A DNA stretch of 64,000 nucleotides from JAJDXW01 sp965202895 (GCA_965202895.1 OZ241901.1:5022001-5086000); one strand, 5' to 3'. Counted from the stretch's first letter, positions 35,834 to 45,451 are shown. Notes: a model not told the origin generated them from the sequence alone. Translations and numbers: made by a program.

Positions 35834-37759
35834 TCAAGGGTCGCATCGCACCCGCACGTACGAGCCCGGCGCCGGCTCGATCGGCGCAAGCCCTCCTTCG
35901 CCGGGGACCCGCGCGGCCACCCGGCGCCCCGAATGCCTCGACGTCCAGCGGCGCCAGTCGGGCCACCAGGACCCGGGACGCTCCTCCGCACCCTCCAGCC
36001 ACTCGTCCAGGGACCGGGGCCGCCGACGCCCCGAGCCGATCCAGTGCTGGTACTTGTCGCGGTCCGGCGGATTGACCACCCCCGCGATGTGCCCGGACCC
36101 GGCGAGGACGAAGCGCCGGGGGCCGGAGAACAGGTTCATCGCCTTGTAGACCGACGCCGCCGGCGCGATGTGGTCCTGGCGCGCCGCCTGCAGGTATACC
36201 GGAATGCGGACGTCCGCGAGGTCGATGGGCTGGCCGAGCACCTCGAACGCGCCGGGGGTGGAGAGGCGGTTCTCCTGGTACATGCCCCGCAGGTAGTCGA
36301 AGAGCAGGCGGGCCGGGAAGCGGGTCGAGTCGGCGTTCCAGTAGAGAAGGTCGAAGGCGCGGGGGGTCCTGCCCATCAGGTAGCTCTCGACCGCGTAGTG
36401 CCACACGAGGTCGTTGGAGCGCAGCAGGTTGAAGGCCGCCGCCATGGAGGCGCCGTCGAGGTATCCCAGGCGCTCCACCTCCCCCTCGACGAGCTTGAGG
36501 GTGGACGGATCGGTGAACACGCGGAGCTCGCCGCCGTCCGCGAAATCGACCTGCGCGGCGAAGAAGGTGGCGGCGCGGATCCGGGTGTCGCCCCTCGCGC
36601 CCATCCACGCGAGGGCCATCGCGAGCAGCGTCCCGCCGATGCAGTAGCCGATGGCGGTGACTTCCGGCTCCTCCGTCGCCCGTTCGATCGCATCGAGAGC
36701 GGCGAGGATCCCGTCGCGAAGGTAGTCGTCGAAGCCCCGATCGCGATGGCGACGGTCGGGATTCACCCACGACACCATGAACACGGTGTATCCCTGCGCG
36801 ACGCACCAGGCGGCGAATGAGTTCGAGGGGCGGAGGTCCAGGATGTAGTACTTGTTGACCCACGGCGGCACGATCAGCAGCGGCCGCTTGTAGACGCTCT
36901 CCGTCGCGGGCGCATACTGGATGAGCTGCAGGAGCTCGTTCTGGAAGACCACCTCGCCCGGGGTGGCCGCGACGTCGACGCCGATCTCGAACGCGTCGGG
37001 CGAAACGTGCTCGATCGCGAGCGGCCCCCTGCCCTTGGCGAGGGCGGCGGCGAAGTTCCGGTAGCCCTCACGGAGATTCTCCCCGCGGCGCTCCGCCGTC
37101 TCGCGGATCACGGCCGGGTTGGTGAATGCGAAGTTGGTGGGCGACATCGCATCGACGATCTGGCGGCTTGCGAAGTCCACCTTCCGCGCGGTGTCGTCGT
37201 CCAGCCCGTCGATGCTCTCCACCATGCGCTTCGCCCAGGCGGCGTTGAGCAGGTAGGCCTGCTTGACGTAGTCGAACACCGGGTTCTCGCTCCACTCGGG
37301 GTCGCCGAAGCGCGAGTCCTCGGGCGCCGGCTCGATCACCGGCTCCGCGGGCTCGGCGCCCGGCGCGTGGTGGAGGAGACGTGCGGTGGTGCCCATCCAC
37401 AGGCGCTGGTAGTCCTGAAGGAGCTGCATCTGGGCCGCGGCCATCCGCTCGGGGTCGAAGCGGACCTTCCCGGCCGGATCGCCCATCGCTTCCGCCGCCG
37501 CCCCCGCGGCGCTCCCGGCGCCGCTTGCCCAGGCCCCCGCGAGGTCCGCCATCATCCGCTGGAGCGGCCCGGCGAACTCGTCCTCGCGGCCCGAGGCGGC
37601 GGGTCCGTCCGATGCGGGTGCGTCCGTGGAGGTCCCGTCCGATGCGGGTCCGTCCGCGCCAGGGTCGTCCGTGGCGGGTCCCGCGCCGGCGGCGGCATCG
37701 GGGCGATCGTCGTCGGCTCGATCGTCGTCGGGTCGATCGTGAACGGGTCGGTTCGACAT
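35834..37759 (-). CDS. phaC: Class I polyhydroxyalkanoate synthase
   Basis: The 641-residue protein contains PPWVNKYYILDLRPSNSFAA, FMVSWVNPD, the lipase-like box AIGYCIGGTLLAMA with the catalytic Cys (near residue 375), and the catalytic His in AGSGHIAGVVNPPD. It polymerises hydroxyacyl-CoA on PHA granules. The first 55 residues are an unusual low-complexity D/G/P/A tract (DDRPDDDRADDDRPD) encoded by imperfect microsatellites at about 37590-37750. The length exceeds the typical 560-600 because of this tail. The phasin gene lies upstream and the DUF6489 gene downstream. Confidence 0.95.
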   Translation of the reverse strand: MSNRPVHDRPDDDRADDDRPDAAAGAGPATDDPGADGPASDGTSTDAPASDGPAASGREDEFAGPLQRMMADLAGAWASGAGSAAGAAAEAMGDPAGKVRFDPERMAAAQMQLLQDYQRLWMGTTARLLHHAPGAEPAEPVIEPAPEDSRFGDPEWSENPVFDYVKQAYLLNAAWAKRMVESIDGLDDDTARKVDFASRQIVDAMSPTNFAFTNPAVIRETAERRGENLREGYRNFAAALAKGRGPLAIEHVSPDAFEIGVDVAATPGEVVFQNELLQLIQYAPATESVYKRPLLIVPPWVNKYYILDLRPSNSFAAWCVAQGYTVFMVSWVNPDRRHRDRGFDDYLRDGILAALDAIERATEEPEVTAIGYCIGGTLLAMALAWMGARGDTRIRAATFFAAQVDFADGGELRVFTDPSTLKLVEGEVERLGYLDGASMAAAFNLLRSNDLVWHYAVESYLMGRTPRAFDLLYWNADSTRFPARLLFDYLRGMYQENRLSTPGAFEVLGQPIDLADVRIPVYLQAARQDHIAPAASVYKAMNLFSGPRRFVLAGSGHIAGVVNPPDRDKYQHWIGSGRRRPRSLDEWLEGAEERPGSWWPDWRRWTSRHSGRRVAARVPGEGGLAPIEPAPGSYVRVRCDP

Positions 37760-38033
37760 GGGTGGCGCCCTCCGGCGGGAACGTACTCTCGGGGCCGGCT
37801 ACCGCGGATGCGGACCCCGCCCGCCCGCGGCGGATGCGCTCGCGCGAGCCCCGGCCCGCGGGTGGAGCCGCCGGACGCAGCCGCCAAGGCCGGACCGACC
37901 CTCCCCCTCCGTCGCGGCAGACTGCCTCACGGCGGCCGGGGCGCCGTCCCCCCCGCTTCCGCTTCCGATCCCGTCCCGGCTCGAACTTCGGCGGGGAAGA
38001 GCCGCCCGCCCCCCTTGCCGTCCGTGATCGCCG

Positions 38034-38555
38034 CTACGAGGCCTGCACGGTGTCTTCGGTCCGCGCCCCGAGCGGGCCCGCACACCGGGTGGAGGTATCG
38101 GTGACGATGCGGGCGAGCTCCGCGGACTGCGCGAGCCCAAGGTTCATCATACGGGTGGCGGAATCGATCTGCACCGTGATCCACTCTTCCACGGTCCGGG
38201 CCGACATGGCGCGGCCGACGGTCTCGATGCCGGCGTCCGCCGCGGCGCGCGTGCAGTCGATCGCCTTTTCCATGTACGCCTCGACCCCGGCGATCGCGGC
38301 CTCGGAGGAGGCAGCCATCGCGGAGACGTCCTCGTTGCCGCCGGCGCCCATCTTCGCGCGCAGGGCCTGCGCCGTCTCGAGCTGCGCGGTGCTCGCCGCC
38401 GCGGCCCCGCGGCAGGCCCGGACGGTGGCTTCCGCCGTCATCCGCATCGTCTTCTCGAGGGCGTCCCGGCCGAGTGCCGCCAAGCTCTCCAGCACCTCCG
38501 GCCCGGCCGCGCCGAAAGCGGGCCGTGTCGTTCCGGTCTTCTCGTTCGCATTCAT
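38034..38555 (-). CDS. phaP: Phasin family protein
   Basis: The 173-residue helical protein carries VLESLAALGRDALEKTMRMT, MAASSEAAIAGVEAYMEKAI, and QIDSATRMMNLGLAQSAELA, the alanine-rich amphipathic helices of phasins. It coats PHA granules. ATG 38555 follows CGAGGAGGATCG. The upstream region contains a PhaR-type palindrome at 38618-38632, implying PhaR repression. Confidence 0.85.
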   Translation of the reverse strand: MNANEKTGTTRPAFGAAGPEVLESLAALGRDALEKTMRMTAEATVRACRGAAAASTAQLETAQALRAKMGAGGNEDVSAMAASSEAAIAGVEAYMEKAIDCTRAAADAGIETVGRAMSARTVEEWITVQIDSATRMMNLGLAQSAELARIVTDTSTRCAGPLGARTEDTVQAS

Positions 38556-38617
38556 GTTCGATCCTCCTCGATGGTCGCGTGTGCACCGCGCCGGTCGCGG
38601 TTCGCGCACCGGCGATC

Positions 38618-38632
38618 TTTTGCAACGCAAAA
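38618..38632. promoter_or_regulatory. Probable PhaR operator upstream of the phasin gene
   Basis: TTTTGCAACGCAAAA is a near-perfect inverted repeat 63 bp upstream of the phasin ATG. TGC-N-GCA-type sites with flanking T/A runs are known targets of PhaR. The same core recurs at 38902-38916 near phaR. Confidence 0.6.
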
Positions 38633-38901
38633 TATCAGGCCCGAAACCCCTCGTGTCAACCCTCTCGACACCCCCTCGGTGCTCCCTCGACGCCCCCTTG
38701 GCGCCCGAGGTGACTTCAGATTCGGTCGTCGACGGAGCCTGTGCGGGAGGCGAATCGGCTTACGGACCGCCCCGAGTGGCCCGGCGCTTCGCCACCCCGA
38801 AAGAGCAAGCGTCACGTCCGGAGCACCACGTCGGTTCGGCCCCTCCGAGGCCGCGGCCATTTCATGCCTTCGGGGCGGGCAGGCGACCGACCATGAGGGT
38901 T

Positions 38902-38916
38902 TTTTGCGTTGCGTAA
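38902..38916. promoter_or_regulatory. Probable PhaR autoregulatory site
   Basis: TTTTGCGTTGCGTAA shares the first 11 bases with the reverse complement of the phasin-side site and lies 70 bp before the phaR GTG. It is followed by AATGCACTGCAT, which adds further TGC/GCA half-sites. Confidence 0.55.
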
Positions 38917-38985
38917 TGCACTGCATGGCCCGATCGGGTACAACGCGCGCATGGACCTCCCGCCGCCCGTCCCCGGAAGCGCCCC

Positions 38986-39627
38986 GTGAGCCCGGACCCT
39001 GCCGCGCCGCGGCCGACCGTCATCCGCAAGTACGCGAACCGGCGCCTCTACGACACCGCGAGTGGGCGGTTCGTGACCTTCGCCGACCTGCACGAGATGG
39101 TCCGGCGCGGCGAGGACTTCGTGGTGCGCGAAGCGAAGACCGAGCGCGACCTCACCGCGTGGGTCCTCGCCCGGATCGTCGCCGAGGAGGCGGGCAGGGG
39201 GAACCACCTGCTCTCGCTCGGCTACCTCCGCCGGCTGCTGCACTTCTACCACGAGGGGCTCGGCGAACACCTGTCCGCGTACCTCGAGAGCAGCATGGAT
39301 CTGTTCGCGGAGAACCAGCGCGACCTGCTCCGGCGCCTGGCGAACCCGTTCGACCCGGCCGGCGCGCTCGCGGCGTTCCGCGAGCTCGGCGAGCGCAACG
39401 CGGAGCACTTCACGCGCCTGTTCCGGTCCGCGGCGGGGGGGAGCCGGGGTCCGGCCGGGGGGTCCGGGTCCACCGCGCCGGGGTCCGCTCCGCCCCGGCC
39501 TTCGGCGGCGGAGCACGAGGCCGAGCCCGCCGCCCCCACCTCCGGAGACGACGTGCAAGCCCTTCGCGCCCAGCTCCTCGACCTCCAGCGGCGTCTCGAC
39601 GCCATCGAGCGGCAGCGGGGCGGCTGA
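38986..39627 (+). CDS. phaR: PHA synthesis repressor PhaR
   Basis: The 213-residue protein begins with the PhaR DNA-binding domain (VIRKYANRRLYDTASGRFVT, then FADLHEMVRRGEDFVVREAK, residues about 11-55). It continues with the PHB-binding region (NHLLSLGYLRRLLHFYHEGL) and an A/G/P-rich tail ending in a coiled coil (LRAQLLDLQRRLDAIERQ). It represses phasin expression until granules titrate it. GTG 38986 is used because the upstream ATG at 38951 runs into a stop. It is divergent from the phasin gene. Confidence 0.9.
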   Translation: MSPDPAAPRPTVIRKYANRRLYDTASGRFVTFADLHEMVRRGEDFVVREAKTERDLTAWVLARIVAEEAGRGNHLLSLGYLRRLLHFYHEGLGEHLSAYLESSMDLFAENQRDLLRRLANPFDPAGALAAFRELGERNAEHFTRLFRSAAGGSRGPAGGSGSTAPGSAPPRPSAAEHEAEPAAPTSGDDVQALRAQLLDLQRRLDAIERQRGG

Positions 39628-39692
39628 CGGCGGGGCGGCGCCCGGCTCGGCCTCCTTGCTCCTCGATTCCCTGCCCCCGCCGCAGCGGCCGC

Positions 39693-40685
39693 TCAGGCTG
39701 CCGGGCCGGAGGCGGGCGGGCAGACGAGCGGGTTCGCGGCGCTCCAGCCGAGCGCTTCCTCGCGGACGTCCAGGTGGACCTGCGACCACGTGAGCTTCAC
39801 CGCCTCCTCCGGCTCCCCTTCCACGAGCAGCTCGAAGCTCCCGAGGTCGAGCTCCGGCCCCGGCCTCGCCAGAAGGTCGGTGACCGCGCGCGCCGCCTCG
39901 AAGGGCTCGAGCATCCGCGGCTGCCAGCGCCCGAACACCTTCGGGTTTTCGGCGTACTCCTCGGTCATCCCGGTACGCACGAAGGGGAGCATGAGGGAAC
40001 AGGCGTCGACCAGCCCCGCCGACCGCCCGAGATTGACCTTCAGCACCCGCGGAAGCGGCAGGACCGCCCAGTTGGCGATGACGTAGCCGGGGACCGAGGC
40101 CCCGGGGTCGATGGCCTGGCGGGAGGATACGTAGACCATCGTGAGCGGCCGGCCGTGGTACACCGCCTCGCCCGCCCACAGGTGGGTCATGGCGACGAAG
40201 CCGTCGATCTTCGTGTCGAGGACCGTCCTCGATTCCTCGAGGTGGTCGATGAAGCTCTCCCTCACCCGCGCCCGGCGCTCCGCCCGGCTCTCCTCGCCGC
40301 GCTCCGGCAGGGCCCGCCCGAACCGGTATCCCTTCTCGGTCAACCCCGAGTTGCAGACGATGAGGTCCGGCCCGCCTCCGTCCATCTGGTCGACGACGTA
40401 GCCTCGCGAGGCCCAGAGGTCGCGCATGTTGGTGACGTCGGCCTGGAGGGCGAACGCCTTCACCCCGCGCTCGCGGAGCTTCGCGACGAGGTCGAAGCCG
40501 TCCCGGTAGCTCCGGTGGAAGTGGACGCCTACCGCGGCGGCGCCGTTCATCGCGGCGGCGAGGGCGAACGCCTGCCCGATGCCGCCGTCGCGGCCCGAAC
40601 CCGTGATGAGCACCCGCTTGCCGGCGAACGCCTCCCGGCAGGAGTCGGGAAACCGGAACTTCTCGATGGGCGCGGTGAAGGCCAT
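39693..40685 (-). CDS. SDR-family oxidoreductase
   Basis: The 330-residue protein has the Rossmann motif RVLITGSGRDGGIGQAFALA, DVTNMRDLW, IVCNSGLTEKG and MVYVSSRQAI. The standard SDR Y-x-x-x-K is not obvious: PGYVIANWAV has Y but no K four residues later. The large insertion ALPERGEESRAERRARVRES and the C-terminal extension are unusual. It may therefore be a specialised or non-catalytic SDR. It lies just downstream of, and convergent with, phaR. ATG 40685 precedes the conserved N-terminus. Confidence 0.7.
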   Translation of the reverse strand: MAFTAPIEKFRFPDSCREAFAGKRVLITGSGRDGGIGQAFALAAAMNGAAAVGVHFHRSYRDGFDLVAKLRERGVKAFALQADVTNMRDLWASRGYVVDQMDGGGPDLIVCNSGLTEKGYRFGRALPERGEESRAERRARVRESFIDHLEESRTVLDTKIDGFVAMTHLWAGEAVYHGRPLTMVYVSSRQAIDPGASVPGYVIANWAVLPLPRVLKVNLGRSAGLVDACSLMLPFVRTGMTEEYAENPKVFGRWQPRMLEPFEAARAVTDLLARPGPELDLGSFELLVEGEPEEAVKLTWSQVHLDVREEALGWSAANPLVCPPASGPAA

Positions 40686-41129
40686 GCCTCGTCTCCTCGC
40701 GTTCGACGCGCTCGATGTCGGTGCGGCTGGCGCCATGCGCGGCGCCCCGCCGCCCCCCGGCGCCCGTGCCCCGCGGCATCTGCGCGCCGCCGCGCCAAGA
40801 CACGGCGGCCTGCGCGGGTATGCGGTCCGGGGACGGCGCCCGCCGACGGAAGATTCTGCCCTCTCGTCGTTGCCGAGGCCATCTTGCCCGATCCCCGGAG
40901 CCTCGCCGACCCGACCGGCGCCGATCGGTCGGGGTGGCGTCCGCGCTCGTGCTCATGCTCGCGCCCACGGTCGCGGGCCGAACCGCCCGCCATCCTCCGC
41001 AACGAGCGCGCCCGTGTCGGCCGACGGGCGCTCCCGCGCCCGCGCCCTTCCCCGTGTCTGTCCGGGAATCGATCCGGCCAATTCAAAATCGGATTTTGAA
41101 TTGGCCGGACCGCCCGGTAGACTACAGGG
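40686..41129. other. Intergenic region upstream of SDR and AAA_14 genes
   Basis: No gene is supported in these 444 bp. The region holds divergent control signals, of which only the palindrome at 41073-41109 is distinctive. Confidence 0.5.
41073..41109. repeat. 37-bp perfect palindrome before the AAA_14 gene
   Basis: TCCGGCCAATTCAAAATC and GATTTTGAATTGGCCGGA are perfect reverse complements separated by a single G. The palindrome ends 20 bp before the GTG start of the ATPase gene. It could be an operator, a cruciform-forming site or a mobile-element end. Confidence 0.9.
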
Positions 41130-42302
41130 GTGATGATCGACCGCGACCTCGCCCCCCGGCTCCGCGGGACCGCCCGGCAGTTTCCGGCGATCACGCTGAC
41201 CGGTCCTCGTCAAAGCGGCAAGTCCACGCTCTGCCGCGCGATCTTTCCGGACCTCCCCGTTGCGAACCTGGAAGCCCCCGACCTGCGAGCGTTCGCGTCC
41301 GAGGACCCGCGCGGCTTCCTCGCACAGTTCCCGGGAGGGGCGATCCTCGACGAGGCGCAGCGGGCGCCGCACCTGCCTTCGTACCTGCAGGGCATCATCG
41401 ACGCCGACCCCGCGCCCGGGCGCTGGATCCTGACCGGGTCGCAGAACCTGGCGCTGTTGCACTCGGTCAGCCAGTCCCTGGCCGGGCGAACCGCCGTGCT
41501 CCACCTGCTGCCGCTCGCGCGAAGCGAGGTTCTGCGATTCGAGCGCTACCCCGAGAACCTGGAAGAGGCTCTTCTCGCGGGCGGCTATCCCCGCATCTTC
41601 GACCGGCAGCTCGACCCGGGCGACTGGCTGGGCGCCTACGTCGCCACCTACCTCGAACGCGACGTCCGATCCGTCAGCAACATCGGAGATCTCGCGGCCT
41701 TCCAACGTTTCGTGGAGCTGTGCGCCGGCCGCACGGGCCAGCTCCTCAACTACTCGTCGCTCGCGTCGGACTGCGGGGTGTCCCAGCCGACGGCCAAGGC
41801 GTGGCTGAGCGTGCTGGAGGCGGGCTTCATCGCATTCCGACTGCCGGCATTCCATGCGAACCCGCGCAAGCGGCTCGTGAAGATGCCCAAGCTGCACTTC
41901 CACGACACCGGGCTCGCGTGCTGGCTGCTCGGCATCCGCACGCCCGACCAGCTCCACTCGCACCCTCTGCGCGGCGCGCTCTTCGAGTCGTGGGTGGCGT
42001 CGGAGATCGTCAAGCACCGCCGGAACCACGGCGAGGCGGCCGGCCTCTCCCACTACCGCGACCGTCATGCGGCCGAGGTGGACGTCATCGTCGAGGGTCC
42101 GGACCGCCTGCGGCTGGTCGAGGCGAAGGCCGCCCGGACGGCGTCACCCGGCCTGTTCGCGGGGGCGCTGCGGGTAAGGGACGAGCTCGCCCGGCCCTCC
42201 CGCCCCTGCGACGTCGTCCTCGTCTACGGAGGCGACGAGGCGCAGCGCCGGTCCGATGCGAGGCTCGTGCCGTGGGGCCGCCTGCACGAGGAGGAATGGT
42301 AG
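41130..42302 (+). CDS. AAA_14/DUF4143 ATPase with nuclease-like C-terminus
   Basis: The 390-residue protein has Walker A TLTGPRQSGKSTL (near 22-34), Walker B GGAILDEAQ, sensor LTGSQN, and the ERDVRSVSNIGDLAAFQRFV hinge. It also has a winged-helix region (SSLASDCGVSQPTAKAWLSV) and the DUF4143 end FESWVASEIVKHRRN, followed by AAEVDVIVEGPDRLRLVEAK (D and E-x-K of a PD-(D/E)XK-like fold). The role of this widespread family is uncertain; several members sit in mobile or defence contexts. It starts at GTG 41130 or ATG 41133, behind the 37-bp palindrome. Confidence 0.85.
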   Translation: MMIDRDLAPRLRGTARQFPAITLTGPRQSGKSTLCRAIFPDLPVANLEAPDLRAFASEDPRGFLAQFPGGAILDEAQRAPHLPSYLQGIIDADPAPGRWILTGSQNLALLHSVSQSLAGRTAVLHLLPLARSEVLRFERYPENLEEALLAGGYPRIFDRQLDPGDWLGAYVATYLERDVRSVSNIGDLAAFQRFVELCAGRTGQLLNYSSLASDCGVSQPTAKAWLSVLEAGFIAFRLPAFHANPRKRLVKMPKLHFHDTGLACWLLGIRTPDQLHSHPLRGALFESWVASEIVKHRRNHGEAAGLSHYRDRHAAEVDVIVEGPDRLRLVEAKAARTASPGLFAGALRVRDELARPSRPCDVVLVYGGDEAQRRSDARLVPWGRLHEEEW

Positions 42303-42577
42303 GCGCCCGCAGCTCGGGCAGGGGGCGCCCCGCTGCCGCTCCGCGGGTGGTGCGAGCTCGCGCCCGCGGCATCCGTGCACCGGAAACCCGCCGACACCGA
42401 TCCGCCGCCGACCGCCCGCGGGCTCCGGCATCCCGAGGGCGGGGACCTGCCGCCGACGGCCCCGGACGGAATGCGGCCGCCACGGCGAGGGCCGGCGTCC
42501 GGATCGGGGGAGACACCGGGGGATGCGGGTAGAATGCCGTCCCCTCCCGAACCGCGAAGCGCTTCCGCCGACAGCCC

Positions 42578-43528
42578 GTGACCCTCGCCGTCGCCTTTCA
42601 GATGGACCACGTGAACGGTATCGACATCGACGCCGACAGCACGTTCGCGCTCGCCCTCGAGGCGCAGCGCCGCGGGCACACCCTCTACCACTACCTCCCC
42701 TCCGACCTCAGCTTTCGCGACCGCCGACTCACCGCGCACGCCCAGCCCCTCGAGGTTCGGCGGGAGCGGGGCCGGCACGCGACCCTCGGGGAGCTCGAGG
42801 CGGTCGACCTCGCCGCGTTCGACGTGGTCCTGATGCGCCAGGACCCGCCCTTCGACCTCGCCTACATCACCGCCACCCACCTCCTCGAGCACGTCCACCC
42901 GGCGACCCTCGTCGTCAACGACCCGGTGAGCGTCCGGAACGCGCCCGAGAAGCTCTTCGCGACCCACTTCCCGGAGCTGATGCCTCCGACCCTCATCACC
43001 CATCGGGCGGACGACGTCCACGCCTTCCGCCGCGAGCACCGCGACGTCATCGTCAAGCCCCTCCACGGAAACGGGGGCGAGGGGGTCTTCCACCTCCGGC
43101 CGGACGACGAGAACCTGAACGCGCTCCTCGAGATGTTCGGCCAGCTCTGGCGCGAGCCGTTCATGGTGCAGCGCTATCTCCCGGAGGTGCGCGAGGGCGA
43201 CAAGCGCATCATCCTCGTCGACGGCGAGGCGGCCGGCGCGGTCGCCCGGATGCCGGCGGCGGGAGAGGCGCGCGCCAACTTCCACGCCGGCGGCGCCCCG
43301 CGCAAGGCCGCCCTCACCCCGCGCGACCGCGAGATCTGCGAGGCGCTCGGCCCGGTGCTCCGCGAGCGCGGGCTCGTGTTCGTCGGCATCGACGTCATCG
43401 GCGACTGGCTCACCGAGATCAACGTGACGTCGCCGACCGGGATCCAGGAGATCGACCGGCTGGACGGGGCGTGCATCGAGGCCGCGGTCTGGGATGCGGT
43501 CGAGCGCCGCCGGGCGGAGGGCGCCTGA
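42578..43528 (+). CDS. gshB: Glutathione synthetase
   Basis: The 316-residue ATP-grasp enzyme shows VAFQMDHVNGIDIDADSTFA, MRQDPPFDLAYITATHLLEH, VNDPVSVRNAPEKLFATHFP, VIVKPLHGNGGEGVF and the Mg-binding TEINVTSPTGIQEID. It joins gamma-glutamylcysteine and glycine. GTG 42578 gives the standard N-terminus. Length matches the proteobacterial family. The NUDIX hydrolase gene follows in the same orientation. Confidence 0.95.
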   Translation: MTLAVAFQMDHVNGIDIDADSTFALALEAQRRGHTLYHYLPSDLSFRDRRLTAHAQPLEVRRERGRHATLGELEAVDLAAFDVVLMRQDPPFDLAYITATHLLEHVHPATLVVNDPVSVRNAPEKLFATHFPELMPPTLITHRADDVHAFRREHRDVIVKPLHGNGGEGVFHLRPDDENLNALLEMFGQLWREPFMVQRYLPEVREGDKRIILVDGEAAGAVARMPAAGEARANFHAGGAPRKAALTPRDREICEALGPVLRERGLVFVGIDVIGDWLTEINVTSPTGIQEIDRLDGACIEAAVWDAVERRRAEGA

Positions 43529-43661
43529 GCGCCCGCGGGGGGCGGGGTGGCTCGGCGCAAGCATCTCCCGGCCGCCGGCGCGCCGCCCGACCGAAGACGC
43601 CTCTCCAAGGTTCCCGCGACCCGCCTCCGCACCCGCCCCTGCCCGTCCGCGCATCCTTCCC

Positions 43662-44291
43662 ATGCTCACCGTCGACGACATCCGCGCCGCCTTCGCCCGC
43701 CGCCGCCCGTCCGACCCCGCCCCCCCGTTCACCCCGGAGTGGCGCAACGCCTCGGTCGCGATGGCCCTCGCCGGGGAGGGCGAGGGGCTCGAGGCCTGCT
43801 TCATCCTGCGCACCGAACGCGATGGCGACCCTTGGTCCGGCCAGGTCGCCCTTCCGGGCGGACGGGCCGAACCCGGCGACCTCGACGCGGCGGCGGTGGC
43901 TGAGCGGGAGACCTTCGAGGAGATCGGGCTCCGCCTCACCCGCGGCCAGTGCCTCGGCGCCCTCCCCGTGCAGCCCCTCTACCGGATCGGGCCGCGGGGG
44001 TCCCTCTCCCCCTTCGTCTACCACCTGGGACCGGACTTCATCCGCAGCGAGGCCGCGGGGGGCTGGCGGGCGACCCTGAACCACGAGGTGAGCGAGGCGT
44101 TCTGGGCGCCGCTCCGCTGCCTGTTCGACCCGCACGCCGCGACCCGCATCGAGTGGGCGCGCCCGGGGCGGGCGGAGACGGTGCATCCCGGCATCGACTT
44201 CGAGGGACGGGTGATCTGGGGCCTTACCCTCCGGGTGCTCGGCACGTTCGCCGACCTCGTGGGGAAGCGGCTCGCCGCCCTCGACCCCTGA
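43662..44291 (+). CDS. NUDIX hydrolase, CoA-pyrophosphatase-like
   Basis: The 209-residue protein has the Nudix box GGRAEPGDLDAAAVAERETF followed by EEIGL (near residues 65-90), preceded by WSGQVALPGG. The SGQVALPGGR-EPGD form is that of the NudL/CoA diphosphatase group, which hydrolyses CoA to phosphopantetheine and ADP. ATG 43662 begins at the usual N-terminus. Confidence 0.85.
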   Translation: MLTVDDIRAAFARRRPSDPAPPFTPEWRNASVAMALAGEGEGLEACFILRTERDGDPWSGQVALPGGRAEPGDLDAAAVAERETFEEIGLRLTRGQCLGALPVQPLYRIGPRGSLSPFVYHLGPDFIRSEAAGGWRATLNHEVSEAFWAPLRCLFDPHAATRIEWARPGRAETVHPGIDFEGRVIWGLTLRVLGTFADLVGKRLAALDP

Positions 44292-44653
44292 CGGAGCGCC
44301 CCGGCCTCGCCCGGCCGGGCATCGTCCGGCGCCAGGAGTCTGCGCCGCAAAAAGAGTTTCCGGAGTTCATCCCCACTTCAAAGGCGGAACGGAGTCGATA
44401 CGGAGCCGAAATTGGGGCTACTCATCCATATGGCATGGTTCTTGTTCATTCTTCCAGACTCTTCCCCACCAAGCCTTTCCAGAGGGGTTCTGCGGCAGGG
44501 GTTCTGCGGCGCAGACTCCTGGCCGCGCCCCCGGCGCCGGAACGGCCTCCTCGCTCGATTCGACCCTCCGCCCGCACCGTCCCGCCGCCCTCTCCAGGCT
44601 ACCGACCCCCTCTTCCGAACCCGCCAGACTCGCCAGACGACGGGAGCGACGAC
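44292..44653. other. Intergenic region before second crotonase gene; nothing identified
   Basis: No gene was found. A short direct repeat (GGGTTCTGCGGC twice, 44484-44515) and an AT-richer patch at 44390-44460 that may hold the promoter are the only features noticed. Confidence 0.35.
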
Positions 44654-45451
44654 ATGAGCGACGACATCCTCTACGAACGGCACGGCCACGTGCGCCTCAT
44701 CACCATCAACCGCCCCGCGCGCATGAATTCGATGGACTTCGCGGCGAACGCGGCCCTCGTCGAACGCTGGAGGGAGTTCGACGCGGACGACGCCGCGCGC
44801 TGTGCGGTCATCACCGGCGCGGGGGACCGGGCGTTCTGCGCCGGCGCGGACCTCGAGACCTATACGATGGCCTACGCCACCACCCCCGTGCCGGAGTTCC
44901 GCCGCCGCTTCACGAACGGCCCGGGCTTCGGCGGCATCACCCGGAACCTCCCCGTGTTCAAGCCGATCGTCGCCGCGGTGAACGGCTATGCGGTGTCCGG
45001 CGGGCTCGAGCTCGCCCTCGCCGCCGACGTCCGCTTCTGCGCGCCGGGCGCGCGGTTCGGCCTCCAGGACACGCGCTGGGGGTTCCATGCGTGCGACGGG
45101 GCCCTGGTGCGGCTGAAGGAGATCGTCGGGCTCGGCCACGCGATGGAGATGATCCTGTCCGGCGACCTCTTCGACGCCGGGCACGCGCACCGCATCGGCC
45201 TCGTGAACCGGGTCGTCGACGCGGGCCGCCTGCTCGCGGAAACACTCGATTACGCGGCCCGGCTCGCGAGCCGCGCCCCCCTCCCGCAGCGGATGGCGAA
45301 GGAGGTCATGTACCGGATCCACGGCATGAGCCTCGACGAGGCGCTCCGCCTCGAGTCCGACTCGTTCCGGGACCTCGGCGACACCCGCGACCTCGACGAG
45401 GGCACGCGGGCGTTCCGCGAGGGGCGCGACGCGGTCTTCGAAGGGCGCTGA
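44654..45451 (+). CDS. Enoyl-CoA hydratase/isomerase family protein
   Basis: The 265-residue crotonase has RLITINRPARMNSMDFA, RAFCAGADLETY (oxyanion hole) and VNGYAVSGGLELALAADVRF, with the first catalytic Glu in GGLEL. The second position reads FGLQDTRWG, with Asp in place of the second Glu. It probably hydrates or isomerises an enoyl-CoA. It is unlike the crotonase at 25195-26052, which lacks both catalytic acids. Confidence 0.9.
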   Translation: MSDDILYERHGHVRLITINRPARMNSMDFAANAALVERWREFDADDAARCAVITGAGDRAFCAGADLETYTMAYATTPVPEFRRRFTNGPGFGGITRNLPVFKPIVAAVNGYAVSGGLELALAADVRFCAPGARFGLQDTRWGFHACDGALVRLKEIVGLGHAMEMILSGDLFDAGHAHRIGLVNRVVDAGRLLAETLDYAARLASRAPLPQRMAKEVMYRIHGMSLDEALRLESDSFRDLGDTRDLDEGTRAFREGRDAVFEGR

